From Arachis hypogaea (Eukaryota; Streptophyta; Magnoliopsida; Fabales; Fabaceae), in contig NC_092039.1 in assembly GCF_003086295.3 (NCBI RefSeq), positions 97,174,561 to 97,238,560 on the forward strand: a DNA stretch of 64,000 nucleotides, given 5' to 3'. Of the stretch, positions 34,528 through 47,408 are shown piece by piece. How positions within the stretch are numbered: position 1 is the first letter of the stretch; each line of letters begins with the position of its first letter. The position numbers were made by a program, and so were the translations under genes. The notes below the pieces were generated by a model. It was not told the DNA's origin, searched no databases, and saw only the letters and a list, made by a program, of their open reading frames with translations.

Positions 34528-35858
34528 TCACGTCACAAAGTACCTCGTCACTATATCTCCCAATAGAGAACTGTATGCGGGCTTGCTTCATAACCTTCAA
34601 TTCACCAACATCACTTAGCCACTCCAGTTTGTAAGGGTTAGGGTGTTTGGTGCATTTCCAACCTTACCTCCCAATAAAACTTTTGTATGAAAGATGTTCT
34701 CTCGTTGTTCTTGACGATTGTCCTTGGCTTGTACATTTAAGAGCCGCCTAGTAACAAGGGTCTCGCCACTAACAGCATACTCAACTATATCTTCATTATC
34801 CGTAGTGTCATTCGTATGTGGCATGTCCTTATACCCGTCTGAGTTATCAGATTCTGAGAAAATTTCATTTGCTTTAATTACTATGGTCCTTTTTTTGGAC
34901 ACTCGGAAGCATAATGGCCTAATCCGCGGAACTTAAAGCAGGTAATATCACGATGCCGTGTAGGAGGTTTAGAAGTAGAATTAGGCGTGTGCATCTTCCT
35001 GTACTGCTCTGTAGGCTTCTCCTTTGATTCGGTAGGTTTGGATCCAGTCTTCTCCCAGAAATTAGCACCTCTTGAATCCTACCGTGAAGTAGAGTTAGAA
35101 GAATTATGTAGCCCTTTTGCCTTTTGCTATCTTTCCACCTTGATAGCTAGGTTCACCAAGTCTTCCATATTCACAAATGGGTGACGTTCTACAGTATTTG
35201 TAATGTCTCGGTTCAGCCCACTCAAGAAACGTGCTATAGTAGCCTCAGACTCCTCCTCAATATCTGCTTGGATTAGCAGCATCTCCATCTCCTTATGATA
35301 CTCATCTACAGACTTAGAACCTTGGTGTAACCGTTGGAGCCATTGATGTAGCTCCCTGTAGTAGTAAGAAGGGACAAACCGTTGTCGCATGACCTTCTTC
35401 ATCTTCTCCCAAGACAGAATTGGTGGTTTTCCATTCCGCCTCCTCTGTTTGTCCAGCTCGGCACACCAGACAAGGGCATAATCTGAGAATTCTACAGCTA
35501 GTCTTACCTTTTTCACATCAGAGTAGTTATAACACTAAAATAAGAGCTCCACCTTTCGTTCCCATTCCAGGTATGCCTCAGGGTCACTTCTGCCTTTAAA
35601 TTCTGGGATGCGCATCTTGATAGCATTAAGGTTACTATCAACATCTGCCAGTTGTCTATGATGCAGGGATCTGGATGAAGTCTCCTCCTCAGACTCTGTA
35701 GAATTATTATGAACAGATTCTCGTGACCGTGCTTTTCGCCTAGGGGAAAAAGAGTTAATTCGGGAATCCATGTCATCAAGACGTTGTTTAATCCTTGTAA
35801 GGATGCTAGCGAGTGCGTCAACGCGGAAAGTTAGTTGTGGATAGCCATCAATGAACAT
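34528..35858 (-). pseudogene. Gypsy L1 gag and first part of protease (broken)
   Basis: The frame 35858-35535 continues past a stop into 35516-35127 and shows the Gypsy gag core: MRIPEFKGRSDPEAYLEWERKVEL, then MKKVMRQRFVPSYYYRELHQWLQ and FLSGLNRDITNTVE. A degenerate zinc knuckle (CFKFRGLGHYASEC, second Cys position altered) follows near 34930. From about 34650 to 34528 the protease frame reads YKLEWLSDVGELKVMKQARIQFSIG and stops at CDVI, exactly where element B inserted. It continues at 26715. Confidence 0.85.
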
Positions 35859-36425
35859 GTAAAAGAAAAGATCTTATAGCACTCTTCTCACATGTATCAC
35901 TCGGAGTAGGACACTAGTGTTTTCACTCAATACGTGGCTTTTACCCTCTGATGGCTCACCACTCTTGTCTTTTTCCACTCTTAGATTGCTTTAACAAGTT
36001 GCACTTCGGAAGATAAGGAATTGAGACACCAAACTAAGATAATCTGAATGATAGGGACATTCAACTTGACAAGAAGACAACTAAAGTATGTGACAAAGGA
36101 AGAAAAAATAAGAAATAATACTAAGATGACAGAAACTAGCAAAATTGACTCCTAATTGGAACCTTAAGAAAATTTGAAAGGATAAAACAAAGGAAAAATT
36201 TGAAATTTCGTGTTTTTTTTGTTTTTTTGTACGCTTTATTTTTTTATGTTTTTTTTCTCCGTTAACTTAAATAAATATAAATTGCAATAATAGAATATAA
36301 GGATGAAATTTTAGTTTTTTTTTGGGAATCTAAAGTAAATTTGCAGAAATTGAAGAGAAAAATAAAGAAACTAAACAAAAATCCTGGAACGTGCAGATAA
36401 ATAAGAATTTATCTATGACCTGTAA

Positions 36426-36434
36426 CTGATACCA
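36426..36434 (-). other. Partial primer-binding site of Gypsy L1 (tRNA-Met)
   Basis: In element orientation TGGTATCAG lies 2 bases inside the 5' LTR. It matches the first nine bases of the tRNA-iMet complement. Confidence 0.6.
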
Positions 36435-36436
36435 AA

Positions 36437-37321
36437 TGATAAGGAATAGGTTGGGAGTTAGGGTTATATCACAATAGATAAGGATTATTCAGTAAAAGGG
36501 GACAAGAAAAGAATGACATCAGGAAGAGGAATTTATTGGCATAAAGAGACACAGTGGAAACATAAAAGATAGGTAAATATTTTCCTACTAGACCTCTAAG
36601 ATACCTGTTCTTAGCAACATAGGTCACCGGAAAGGATTCCCTACTAGACCTTCAAAGAAATTGTCCTTGACAACCTAGATCAGAGGGACAAAAACTAAAA
36701 GAAACCACCACGCAGATCACCTTAGTGTTGGATCCTCCAATCTTCCTCATGCAACAAGCGAAGCAAATTACTCACCTCACTTCTCACAAAATAAAATGTG
36801 CTTAAAAGCAACTGAAATCTATTCATCAAAAGTTATCTAAATGGTCTCACCAAAGGTGTATAAATAGGTCCCTAACAAACTAACTAAAAGATAAGATAAG
36901 ATTAAAATTTAAATCATATTTGATCTTAATGGATTAGATCAAATTTGATTTTAAATTTAAAATTCCTAAAAATACTTCTAAATAAATCAAATTTAAAACA
37001 AATCTTTTAACAAACTTTAACCGCATAACAAACTAAAACAAAATTCTAAAATTTTGAAATTTAATAATAAATTATGTCTCCCACTGAATTCAGAAAGCAT
37101 TATTGGGCTTCTTGCTGTCCTGACTTAGTCCAATGGGCCTTGCCCATTCTTCCTTGATTAGAACTTGATGTAACTCCATATGAATAAGCACTGCCAAGTT
37201 TCTAAAGCTCTCATTGAGCTTCTTTGCATGTGCTCTAGTGATGGGGCCCTCTGGAAGTGTGAAATTTTCAGTCTGCCCTTTTGCCTTAGAATTCTCCAAT
37301 TGTCTTTCTGAGCATGTATCA
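36437..37321 (-). repeat. Gypsy L1 5' LTR (885 bp)
   Basis: The full-length LTR of the pair, TGATAAGG...TGTATCA on the plus strand, followed by the CCTTC duplication at 37322-37326. Confidence 0.88.
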
Positions 37322-37326
37322 CCTTC

Positions 37327-39600
37327 AATTCTGCAATTCACATTGGGAAAGTGAGATTGAGGAAGAAACCCCAAACCCTTTCCACTTTTAATTTCAATCT
37401 TCCATAACTTTCAATTCGGAGCTCCGATCCCGTACCATTTGCGGCTACGCGATCGCCTCGCTGTGCTCTTCAAATTCATTTGAACAAAATGGTAAGAAAC
37501 TCAAAATTTCTTATCCATCTCTTACTTCTCTTCAATTTGGCATTTTGGTTTTGGGATATTGAGAAATTTTATATTTTTGATGATTTACGTGTACTCTAGC
37601 AATGGATAATTATTGGCTTTCACTCTAATCATCGGTGGATAAGGTGAAAACCTCTAAACGCTTGTGAATTATTGAATTAGTGGAACCCTAGTGTGATTTT
37701 GATAAATTGTGTGAAAATTAGATTGAATCTATATGAATTGACGTCAAATTGGTGGAGTTACGTGCTTGAATTGGAACTCTGGTGGCTGAAAACTTGTTGG
37801 GTTGGCTTGGAAGCTTGTGAAGAGGAGGTTTTGAGGTGTTTTAAGCTTGGAAAGAAATTGGCCAATGTAAGATTTCAGTTTTTTATATTTAATATATAAT
37901 GTTGTGTGAAACTTAGGCTAGTAGCCTTAAGATAGGTTGAATTTCATGAATTAATTGATTAAATGAATAGGATGATATAGAATGTCGAATGAGATTCTAT
38001 ATGAAGGAGTGTTTTTATGATGTTATAGATTGATGATGATTATTGATAAGTATTGAATGATAAACATTGATGTTGATGAGGATTGAATTGCATGTTTTGG
38101 TTGATAGAATTGTGTGTGATATGTGACTAATCGAATGGAGGTTGAATATGAGTTTGTGAATGTTATATTGATGTATAACGATTGTGATGGATTGGAATTG
38201 TGTATATTTGGTATGATTATCGCATGGATGGTAACTGTTGAAAGTTGTTGAAATGAATAAATTGGAAATTGAATGGTTTAGGTGTTGAAATGATTGAAAA
38301 GTAATTAAGGAGTATTTGTTATGGTGTAGGAGTACTTAGTATGAAATTAGTATGGTTAAATTTGAAATTGGACTGAGGATTTTGAAAGTGGAGGACTATG
38401 GTAAAATTTTGGTAAAAATTTATTTTTGACCAACTTCGGCAGACCATAACTTGGCTTCCGGACCCCCAAACCCTGTGAAACTTGTTTTGAATGAAAATTG
38501 GCTTCATGAAATTTATAACATTCGAAGAACGGATTAAAAATAATTTTTAACGAAAAAGATATGCGCATTTGAAGTTTGATGTGAAAAATTGATTTCTGAA
38601 CTTAACAGCTTTTTGAATATATTGATATGCCTGAGTATGCGGAAGGGTCATGTGTACGCGAGTATTGCTCTACTCAGAAATTTCGCGTACATGGACAAAT
38701 GCATGCATACGCGGCACTGTAAAATTGCAATCTCGCGTACGCCGACGATGCATGCATACACGGCACTGTAATTCTTCAATTTTTTGCATACGCAGGTAGC
38801 ATGCGTATGCATGACCACCCTATTTTGCTGCAACATGGAGTTTCGAGTTTTTGATCATTTTGTTAGTCTTTGTACCTTTTGTAAATCCTGTTACGACTCT
38901 AGATCCAGTGAAATAGAGGATAAAAAGGTTAAGGATGAAATTTGAGGGGTTGAGATAGTAAATTGAAGAAGACGATTATGAAGTGTGATATTGAGAAATG
39001 ATAATGAGGAGGAAAGAGTATGAAAGTATATCTACTAATGATGAGGATTGATTTTAATTACAATTTTTGAATAAATTGAGGATGATATGAAAAATGGAAT
39101 TGAAAATCAAAATTGAATTTGATTGAGATATACCACTGGAAAAGATGCAGTGGCATTGTCCACTTGCTACGGGTAAAAGTTGAGACACGGGATAAGATGC
39201 AATGGCATAGTCCACTTGCTCCAGGTAAAAGTTTGAGACACCGGGTAGGATACAAGGGTTGAGTTTTGTCACACTTGCTCTAGGTTGAGAATTGTAACAC
39301 CACTTGAGTAAGAGGCAAGGGTTGAGGTTGTCCCCATTGCTCCGGATTACGCGGGTATAGGGCATCTCGGGTTTGGCAGTATAATTGACAGATAAGCTCA
39401 TCGGCCATAGGACAGACATGCATCATATGCACTTGTATGTTTTGTTTGAGTATGTATTTATTTTTGCTTGTCTATTTGCTTAATTGTAATTAACTGCTAC
39501 TTGATCTAATTGCTGTATCTGTTTTTATATTTGTGTTTTTCCTGTTTGTCATGTTTGTATTTATTTCTCAGAGATCCCTCATGCATAGTAAGGTGTTACA
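37327..39600. mobile_element. Solo LTR (family LTR1), right part
   Basis: Continuation of 22740-22962 after the L1 insertion, ending GGTGTTACA at 39600 and followed by ATATT. Together the parts make about 2.5 kb, with no internal protein-coding region or second LTR, so a solo LTR is the simplest reading. A stretch near 39380-39435 matches the reverse complement of 51125-51190 (family LTR2). A patch at 38636-38812 repeats TACGCG and GCATGCATACGCGG-like palindromic words. Confidence 0.75.
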
Positions 39601-39605
39601 ATATT

Positions 39606-41561
39606 CACCTTTATTATCAGATTGTAAGACTTGTATTTTTCATTTTGTCACATTTTCCATGTAAATTTTGTACTGAATGAAAGCTTGATAGACTTGAGAC
39701 TTATTCACAGTAAGTGCACGTGTAACACAAAAAGGCATCAATGAAGGTGACATAATACCTATATCCTAAGTGAGAAATAACTGGAGAGGGCCCCCATACA
39801 TCAGAATATATTAATTGCAAGGGTGTATTGTAAACAGTTAAAAAATCACAATATGGAATACTATAGAATTTTTCCATGCTCAATTTTCACACACTCTTAA
39901 AGATTGATCTTTAATATCATTTGGCACTTCTATTTTACAATGTGCAAGAATGGATTTTACAGTTTTAGTGGCTAAATGTCCTAATCTTCTACTCCACAGA
40001 TAAAAAAGAGAGCAATGTACAGAAAAGGCAAAAGGGGTGAGTCTAATTGTTGTTTTTGAGGTACTCTGATATATTGATGAATTTATATAGGCCACCCTTT
40101 CTAAAACCTTGCAAGAGTATCTTCTTGGTGAACTGACATTTAACAAGACAATGGTAAGAATGAAATTAAAAGAAAACAAAATTATCTTGAGAAAATTTAG
40201 ATACACTTAAAAGGTTCTTAATAATTTCAGGACAGTGAATAAGTTGTAATAAAAAAATCTTTCAGATTCAATAGCATATAGAAAAGCTTGACCAACATTA
40301 GTAATTGAAATAGATGAACCATCACCAAATTGTACTTTGTCAGATCCTGTACTCAGAAGAAGAAGTCAGATTCTGCTGAGAGGAAGTGATATGGTGAGTT
40401 GCTTCTGTGTCTAGATACCAGGCAGGATCAAAGACTGAAGAGGAAACTATCAAATAAGCACTTGGATTTTGGAAATTTGATGTTGGAGGAGGTAGCGTTG
40501 AAGCAATAGAGTTCACTTATGAAGATGTGGAAAAAGTGGAGCTAAAATTGGTAGGAGAATTGAATCTGGAATTTTGATTTTGTGATGGAGGTAGTATTTC
40601 TTGATCAAACCTATGGAAATAATGCTAAGCTATGTGGCCAAAACGACCACATACCTGACATTGTGGTCTTGGCTGTTGATAAAACGATCTACCTCCTCAA
40701 GGATACCTGCCACTACCTCTAGCTCTCCCACAAAATTGGTTTCCTCTGAAATTGTTAGGAAGAGAGGGAAAAGAACTTTAGGACAAATTGGCTTGAATTA
40801 CAGCGTTATCTGATTTTCTAAACTTGTCTAGCAGATCATCATGAGTTAGTAAAAGGGGTTTCAACTTCAGAGAGACTAAACAATTCAGGTTTAGAATTAA
40901 CCGTAATCAACATCATGTGATAATCTTCATTAAGACCTTCTTTAATAGCTTCAGTGTGCTGCTCAATTTGTTAAAGGACTTCCCAATGTTGCTAAAGAAT
41001 CTGCAATGTTCTTGATCTTTACAATATAGTCTATAGTTCTTAAACCTTGCTTTTTAATTGTCTTCAATTGTGCCTTGAGCTGTGTGATCTTGTACCTGTT
41101 TGATTTTGAAAAATGGCCTTCAATTCTTTTCCAGATTTCATAGCTGAATATGCAACCCACCATTTTGTTCTTGAACATGGAGTCCATGGAAGCCAGCCGC
41201 CAGGTGCTTAAATTGTAATCATCTTGTCTCCACTGTTTTTATCTTTGAGATTCAACTTGGGCTTGTTGATTCTGAGCAGAATCAAATTGAGTTGGAACTC
41301 AATATTTATAGAGATGTTCTTCAAGATCCTATCCTTTAATAGCAAAAAGAGCTTGTTGCTGCCAAGTCTTGTGATTGTTCTCCCCTAATTTATCACTGAT
41401 AGGATTGAAGGACCTTGAATTGAAGAAATTTAGTGGTAGAGAATTGAGCATTGTATTGTTTGCTGCAGGGGTTAATGAAGAGTTAATGACTGGTGATGAA
41501 TTGGAATCATCATCTGAGTTTTGACTTAAAGAAGTTATGGATCAAAGAACCTAAAGCTCTA
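39606..41561 (-). pseudogene. Ty1/Copia gag, protease region and first half of integrase (broken)
   Basis: On the minus strand 41187-40963 encodes a Copia gag segment (FSYEIWKRIEGHFSKSNRYK, then LKTIKKQGLRTIDYIVKIK). Near 40720-40620 a zinc knuckle CQVCGRFGHIA follows. The frame 40206-39880 carries the pre-integrase block LWSRRLGHLATKTVKSIL. From 39883 the integrase core begins (PLQLIYSDVWGPSP, YYVTFIDAF) and continues with stops and shifts through QAFIQYKIYMENVTK and LQSDNKGEY, ending at 39606. The protein is dead in this copy. The next residues are at 22739 and below. Confidence 0.82.
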
Positions 41562-41568
41562 GATACCA
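41562..41568 (-). other. Primer-binding site of the Copia element (tRNA-Met-like)
   Basis: In element orientation TGGTATC abuts the LTR directly and is followed by TAGAGC. It is the usual tRNA-Met type for plant Copia elements, slightly altered. Confidence 0.55.
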
Positions 41569-41874
41569 TGTAAGGGCTTTACAGTATGATAAGAACGTTG
41601 TGAATGATGAGAGAATTAGAAGTAAGAAAATAAAGAAATCAAAACAGAGAATGGATGAAAAATATTCTGTAGTAACTTGCTGCAGGAGCAATTTAAATTA
41701 GAATGAATGATTAAAAGATCCACACAAGGCTCAGCAACTAATCATATATATAGTTGGACTCCAAAGAGCTAAGTCTTACAGAATTGTAACTAGTCAAACC
41801 AATTTCTTTCGATTTGTATTGATCAATCTTGATTTTCTTGTTTTAGAATCAAACAATTCTGCTATGCACTAACA
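41569..41874 (-). repeat. Ty1/Copia LTR (5' LTR in element orientation)
   Basis: 306 bp, TGTAAGGG...ACTAACA on the plus strand, matching 4927-5214 with substitutions and small indels. The primer-binding site at its lower edge shows that it is the 5' LTR of a minus-strand element. Confidence 0.82.
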
Positions 41875-42941
41875 CAGACAAACTACATTTTAGTGATTAA
41901 TATCACTCTATACATTTACATGTGATTGAATGATCAATTCTTTTGTTGGACAATGGCAGATAATGAGAACCAAAATGTGGGTTGATTCAACATAATAAAA
42001 GGAGGGAAATTGCAACAATAATGATTTTTCTTTAAAAGGAAAAAGCGAACAATGTGATTATTGTTGACGCTTGTGTGAAACTAAATAGTGTTTCTATTAG
42101 AAAAAAAAAAAAGTTTGGTTCAGTAAATAAATAAATGAAAATTTGTATTATCATATCGGTGTAAAAATAATATTAATAAAACAAATAAAGTTATGTTATT
42201 ATATTAATTATTGTACTACAACGAATTGCATCTATGCTGTAGGAAAAATTGTTCGGGAACAAAATTAAAATATATGAATTATTGCTGTACAACAGACATT
42301 TTGATAAGGCTAAGGGCGAATGAGTTAAGAGTATATAAGATACATTAGCAAAGTATATAGTAAGTTTTTCTAAGCAACAATAACCAGTATTCTAAAATTC
42401 ATTTTCTTTCCTTGTTTAACTGTCTTCAACCTCAATCACTATTTGCTCAATATCCTATTACATTTGCATTTGTTCAACTCATTTCACATTTTATATTTTT
42501 CTTCATGTGTGTTGGTTTCTTTAAGCTATTAAACCTGTATCCTTTATCTTCTTCGTTTAATTACTTGTTGAGAATATATATTTAAATTTTTGGATTTTAA
42601 AATATTTTAAAAATATTATTGTCTTTAACAAATTTTGAAGAGCATTTTTATTATTAATTTAATAATTTTAGAATATTTTAATAATTTATTCTATATAAAT
42701 TATATAATTTATTTATATAGAATTACATATTAGGTTCATGTTATTAGAAGTATGCTAATAAGTCAAACTTAAACTATATACATAAACTCAATTGTTAATG
42801 AATAGATTTTAAATTTGACCTAATTCAACTCACTTCCAACATTAATTTAGGACAAAATTTGTAAAGGATAATTTAGAATTTAATCAATCAAAACGCAATT
42901 CAAAATTAAAAAGTATACACATCACTTAAATTAGTTGCTAC

Positions 42942-42985
<44 letters not shown>

Positions 42986-43469
42986 TAATTATTTTTAACC
43001 ATAAAAGATTTAAACGGTAACAAAATTAATCACGAAAAAACTAAACTAAAGATATTTTTATGAAAAATAAATTATTCTATTTGACAAAAATATTCGATCA
43101 TCAAATTTTTGTTGATTCTATTAAAAAATTATTTAAAATTTTTAAATGATCTCTATATCATCAACTTTTTTTTTATAGAACCATTATCATCAATTTTAAA
43201 ACCCTCAATCCAATTCCATTGAAAATTATCCCCACCCTTTTCAAATCCCAAATCGCAGTAACAACAAATTCAAAATTTCACTAGAGTAGTATATATGAAT
43301 GCCAAAATTGCTTAACAAATGACTAATAAGAAAGATACAAAGTTATAATGTTGACAAAAACAATAATAGATGAAAGATTAAAACACATTTTTCTTATTCT
43401 ACCATCTTAAAAAAACATCTCTCTCTCTTTCTCTCTCTCTCTTAAAAAATGCTTAATAAAAATAGATTT
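41875..43469. other. AT-rich region without a supported gene
   Basis: No coding region or clear element is visible. It contains a (TA)n run near 42945-42981. The right part (43415-43442) is a CT microsatellite. Confidence 0.6.
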
Positions 43470-43860
43470 GATCTTTATTACAGACGGATTTTTGGTTATT
43501 GATAAAATTATCGACGGATTTTGTTCTTCTGTAAAAAGCTCGTCAGAAATTATTTACCGACGGATTTTTTCCGTCAGAAAATTATCGACAAATTTTTATC
43601 AGTTACCGACAGATTTTCCCTCGGTAAATTCTCCCTTCCATTTTCCTGAAATGTCGAACTTTTCGACGGATTTTCCGTCAGTAATTAGACAGATTTTTCA
43701 ATGAATTTTCCATTGGTAATTAGAGACAGATTTTTCGACGGATTTTTCGTCGGTAATTAAAGACAGATTTTTCGACAGATTTTTCATCTGTAATTGAAAC
43801 CATAGAAAATCATCCCAGACTTTGAATACAGACAGAAAATTCGTTTGTAAATCCACTAGT
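43470..43860. repeat. CACTA-type subterminal repeats
   Basis: The words GACGGATTTT, CCGTCAG and TTTTCGACGGATTTT recur about ten times on both strands. They are the usual subterminal pattern of plant CACTA transposons. No intact CACTACAAGAAA terminus is visible at either side. Confidence 0.65.
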
Positions 43861-44049
43861 AAGGTAAAATAGAATTTTTTAGATTTTTCCATTGCAAAAT
43901 AAACTTGTTTTCATACAAAATAAATATAAATTTAATACAAATTTTTATCTAATTTGTTTTCGAGTATTTATAATATTTCAAAAAATAAACAAATTCATCG
44001 TATTATCAAACTAAAAGAAAAATACTATAAACAAACAAATCAATATAAT

Positions 44050-45345
44050 TCAAAATATAAACAAAGTGTATTGATCATCAACTATAATTCCAGTATATTT
44101 TGGCTATAATTCAAATCATCAAATGTGTATTGATCTCTCTATTTTGGCTATAATTTCCAATATTTCTCCTTTGATGCAGTCAGCTCTTAGATACTCAGCT
44201 TGAAACATACGCTCTTGAAATATATCCTACAATGAGGAGAAATGATTGATAAACTACTATAAATATCAATAATGCATAACAATTAGATAACAAAATAGTT
44301 ACAATGAATAAAGGTAAGTTACTTTTGTCTTTCGGAAGTGTTCATCAACCCATTGAGTCTTATCCTCTTTGCGAGTATGAGTGTGCTCAAAAAACTCATC
44401 CATACGTAATGGTCTTCCAAACGAATGATTCTACATAATGTAACTAAATTATCAATAAATATAAATGTACAATTGATGATGTATTATACTAAGGAATTGA
44501 TCATGACTTAAAGCCATGTACTAAGCAATTTATTAGAACAGAGGCATAAGCTTTGAATTCAATATCTTGAAATAAAGAGATTAGACAAATACGCTTTGAA
44601 TTCAATATCTTGAAATAAAGAGATTAGATAAATACTTTAATTTATGGTTGCTTACCCTAGTACAAACAAAAACAAAATATACAACTCCTCTTTTAAGGAA
44701 AATAGTTCACTCAAAGCATGAAATTTTTAATGAAACTCAAGATATTTGACTAAATTAAGGAATAAGAGTAGCACACCCTATAGAATTAACAAACTTAGAA
44801 TTTTAGAATTAGTAAATAACTAATGTTTGCTCATGTCCTTTCTAGTAGTAGACTAGTACACCAATCAATTGACAAGTAAACAATACATATAATTCATGCA
44901 AGAGTCTTTGAGAACATGAAAGATTCTCTAGTACAAATGGTAGAAGACAATAGCTTATGATACTCATTTATATATATACATCTACAGGGCATGAACAAGG
45001 GATTATAGTTGATGAACCATGACCTTCAAAACTCAGATATTCCAATAAGAAAAATTATAAATGAGATAAACTCAGATATTTCAGTGGGAAGGGAAGTACC
45101 TCAAGTCAATTTTTTGGAAACTGTATTTCTCGTCTGTAATTATCTATAGACATTAGTGTCCCAACGTCTCATCAATTCACCAAGAACTTCTGGTGGGATC
45201 CAATATGGACGGGCACCTTTTTTGCGAATGGCATGGAGCATACCTCGCAAGCGCTTGATAGCCCTAAACCTCCAAGTTTGATAGATATCATCCTCTTCTG
45301 TATCAATAATGTTAAAGCATTTCTATTTTAAAAAAAATCCTCTTC
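44050..45345 (-). pseudogene. CACTA-associated transposase fragments (Ptta/En/Spm type)
   Basis: On the minus strand, three exon-like pieces appear in order. From about 45345: IIDTEEDDIYQTWRFRAIKR, then GARPYWIPPEVLGELMRRWD. From about 44420: FGRPLRMDEFFEHTHTRKED, ending at a GT donor. From about 44228, after an AG acceptor: DIFQERMFQAEYLRADCIKG. The W...PPEV...L...W block and the THTRK block are the C-terminal hallmarks of plant CACTA-associated proteins. Stops interrupt it and the N-terminus is not visible. The subterminal repeats at 43470-43860 lie at its 3' side, as expected for one element. Confidence 0.6.
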
Positions 45346-45370
45346 CGTATCAATAATGAGACTTGGGTAT

Positions 45371-45909
45371 GGTAGTTTCAATCATTGGAATAAAATTTAG
45401 CCTCTGAACATATACAAATTTATTTTACTGTAATTTTATGTAATTGTTATATATTGTGATTTATTATTTTAATATTACAAAATTTACATATGTTTGTGGA
45501 TGTTTTTTCAGAGAAATTTTTAAAAACCTCTAGCATTTAATAAACTCCTATATAATAACTAACAATAAAATCCAGCTGTTACCTACACATAATTAAAACT
45601 CCTTTAAAATTCTAGAAAACATTCAAAGAGAAAGAATAGAGAGGTGAGAGCTCATCGAAACCCTAAGCTTGTGATAGACATCTCCACCACCATTTCTGTC
45701 GCGCCTCTGCCGCCATCGCCGCCGCTCTAGAGTTCACCTCCTTTCTGCTTCTGCCATAAAGCTACTGAGATCAAGTCAAGGCACCTCCTTCATCAATGCG
45801 TTTCTAGATCTAATTCCAATGCCTAAGCCTCTGAGATTGAGAGAAAGCACCTCTTCAGTCAACTCTCCTCTGCCAACATGACTCTCGTGTTCTCCATCAG
45901 TATTCTATC
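45371..45909. other. Non-coding stretch between CACTA remnant and LTR2
   Basis: No supported gene. A CT- and GCC-rich patch (45650-45760) resembles a plant 5' leader and may belong to the CACTA element. Confidence 0.45.
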
Positions 45910-46665
45910 TATAACACCCTACCACACAGAGCTTTACGCCTAGGATGTAAATCAAAGGTGGTGATGTACTACGACCTCTAAAACAAAAATATGTAAATAT
46001 ACATATATATGAAGAATAGTTTAACTAGGATCCTTGGAAGAAAGGATGAACAAAATAAGACCGAACATGCGTCACACTCAGAAAGCAATTAGATAGAAGG
46101 CTTATATAGAAAACCAAAGAGACAAGTATATAAATAGAGTTTAAAAAAGATAGATACATAATCAAGCTCTAAACTTGACTTGCGAAGCAAAGGCCGGCTG
46201 GAATATACATACTTATACATACATATATATGATCCAAAGTTATCCCATGTATAAATAAAATACCTGTTTCTCCAAAATCAACCTCTAAGAGGACAAAATA
46301 CAAAATACACATGCGAAGAATCTATATACATATATACATAGCTTAAATCAAAATATAACAGCCCAAATGATAGCTCTTCGCTTGTAAGGAGCGTCTCCAG
46401 AAGCTCAACGAGGTGCCTCTCGACCTGTATCTGAAAAGTAACAGAATTATGTATAGAATGAGAACTGGGGGTAGTCTACCAAAGATTCCCATTTCTAAAC
46501 TAACTCTTCACCTCTTGTCTCCTTTAAACCTCCGAATCACCAGTAGAACAACTCTCATCATGCCTCCACCATATGAGGGATCTCTCAGATGCAAACACAT
46601 ATAATATAATCAAGGAAAACACATATATGGATAGCAAGTACAACAGATAGGATAAATAACAGTTA
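45910..46665 (-). mobile_element. Gypsy LTR fragment (family LTR2), outer part
   Basis: The outer end reads TATAACACCCTACCACACAG on the plus strand. The fragment continues at 51093-51197 after the hAT insertion and is related to the solo LTR at 37327-39600. It is cut again at 51198 by element B', so the rest lies outside the window. Confidence 0.65.
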
Positions 46666-47408
46666 ATTACAGCTAGGGGTGGCAAAATGGGCCGAACCCG
46701 CCGGGTCAAACCACCAAACCCGTCAAAAACGGCGGGTCGGGATGAGATTTTGAACCCGCCAAATTTTAGAAACCCGCCAAAACCGCACCGCCAAAACCGC
46801 GGGCCAAGGCGGGGCGGGGCGGGCTGGCCCGGCGGGCTGACATAATATTTTTTAAAGGGTAATTTCGTAATTTTGCCACTGATATATAAATAGAAAAATG
46901 AGGTTTCCTTCCCCTCCTTCCCAGCACAAACAGCCGGCCCTAACTGCTGCCTGCTAGCTCTCTTCCTAACGGCGCCTAACCCTTCCTTCAATCTTCATCC
47001 CTTACTCTCCCTTCCCTGACCCTGACTCCCTAAGACGCTGAGACCTCAGACCGACGGACCCTCAGACCGACGGACCCTGACCCTTCCTTCAATCTTCATC
47101 CTTCAACAACTCAGCTCCCTCGTCTGTCCTCACTCCTCGGCTTCGCAGTTCGTGGCGGCACGCTCCAGTTCGTGGCGGTTCGTGGTTCGCCGGTTGCTGT
47201 TTCATCTCGCCGGTTCGCGATTCGTGGCGGCACGCTCCAGTTCCGGCAGATTCTGGCGGCGCTGCTCTCTCCTCCCCTGCCTCTCGGTTCGTGGTTCGTG
47301 GTTCGTGGTTCATCTCGCCGGTTCGTGGTTCGTGGCGGCGCGCTCCAGTTCCGGCAGATTCCGGCGGCGCTGCTCTCTCCTCCCCTGCCTCTCGACGGCT
47401 CTGAGCCA

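Larger units (their letters stand above)
22963..37321 (-). mobile_element. Ty3/Gypsy retrotransposon L1, interrupted by element B
   Basis: LTRs at 22963-23678 and 36437-37321 share ends TGATAAGG and TGTATCA. The perfect 5-bp duplication CCTTC flanks it (22958-22962 and 37322-37326). In minus orientation the order is 5' LTR, a partial tRNA-Met primer-binding site, gag, protease, RT, RNase H, integrase, polypurine tract and 3' LTR. It is not Athila-type: the primer differs and there is no env-position ORF. No chromodomain is visible after integrase. Protease is split by element B (26716-34522). All coding parts carry stops or shifts. Confidence 0.9.

Noticed and set aside
42945..42981. Origin or promoter suggested by the (TA)n run
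   Set aside because: A simple microsatellite; similar runs occur at 1089 and 20613 without any functional context.
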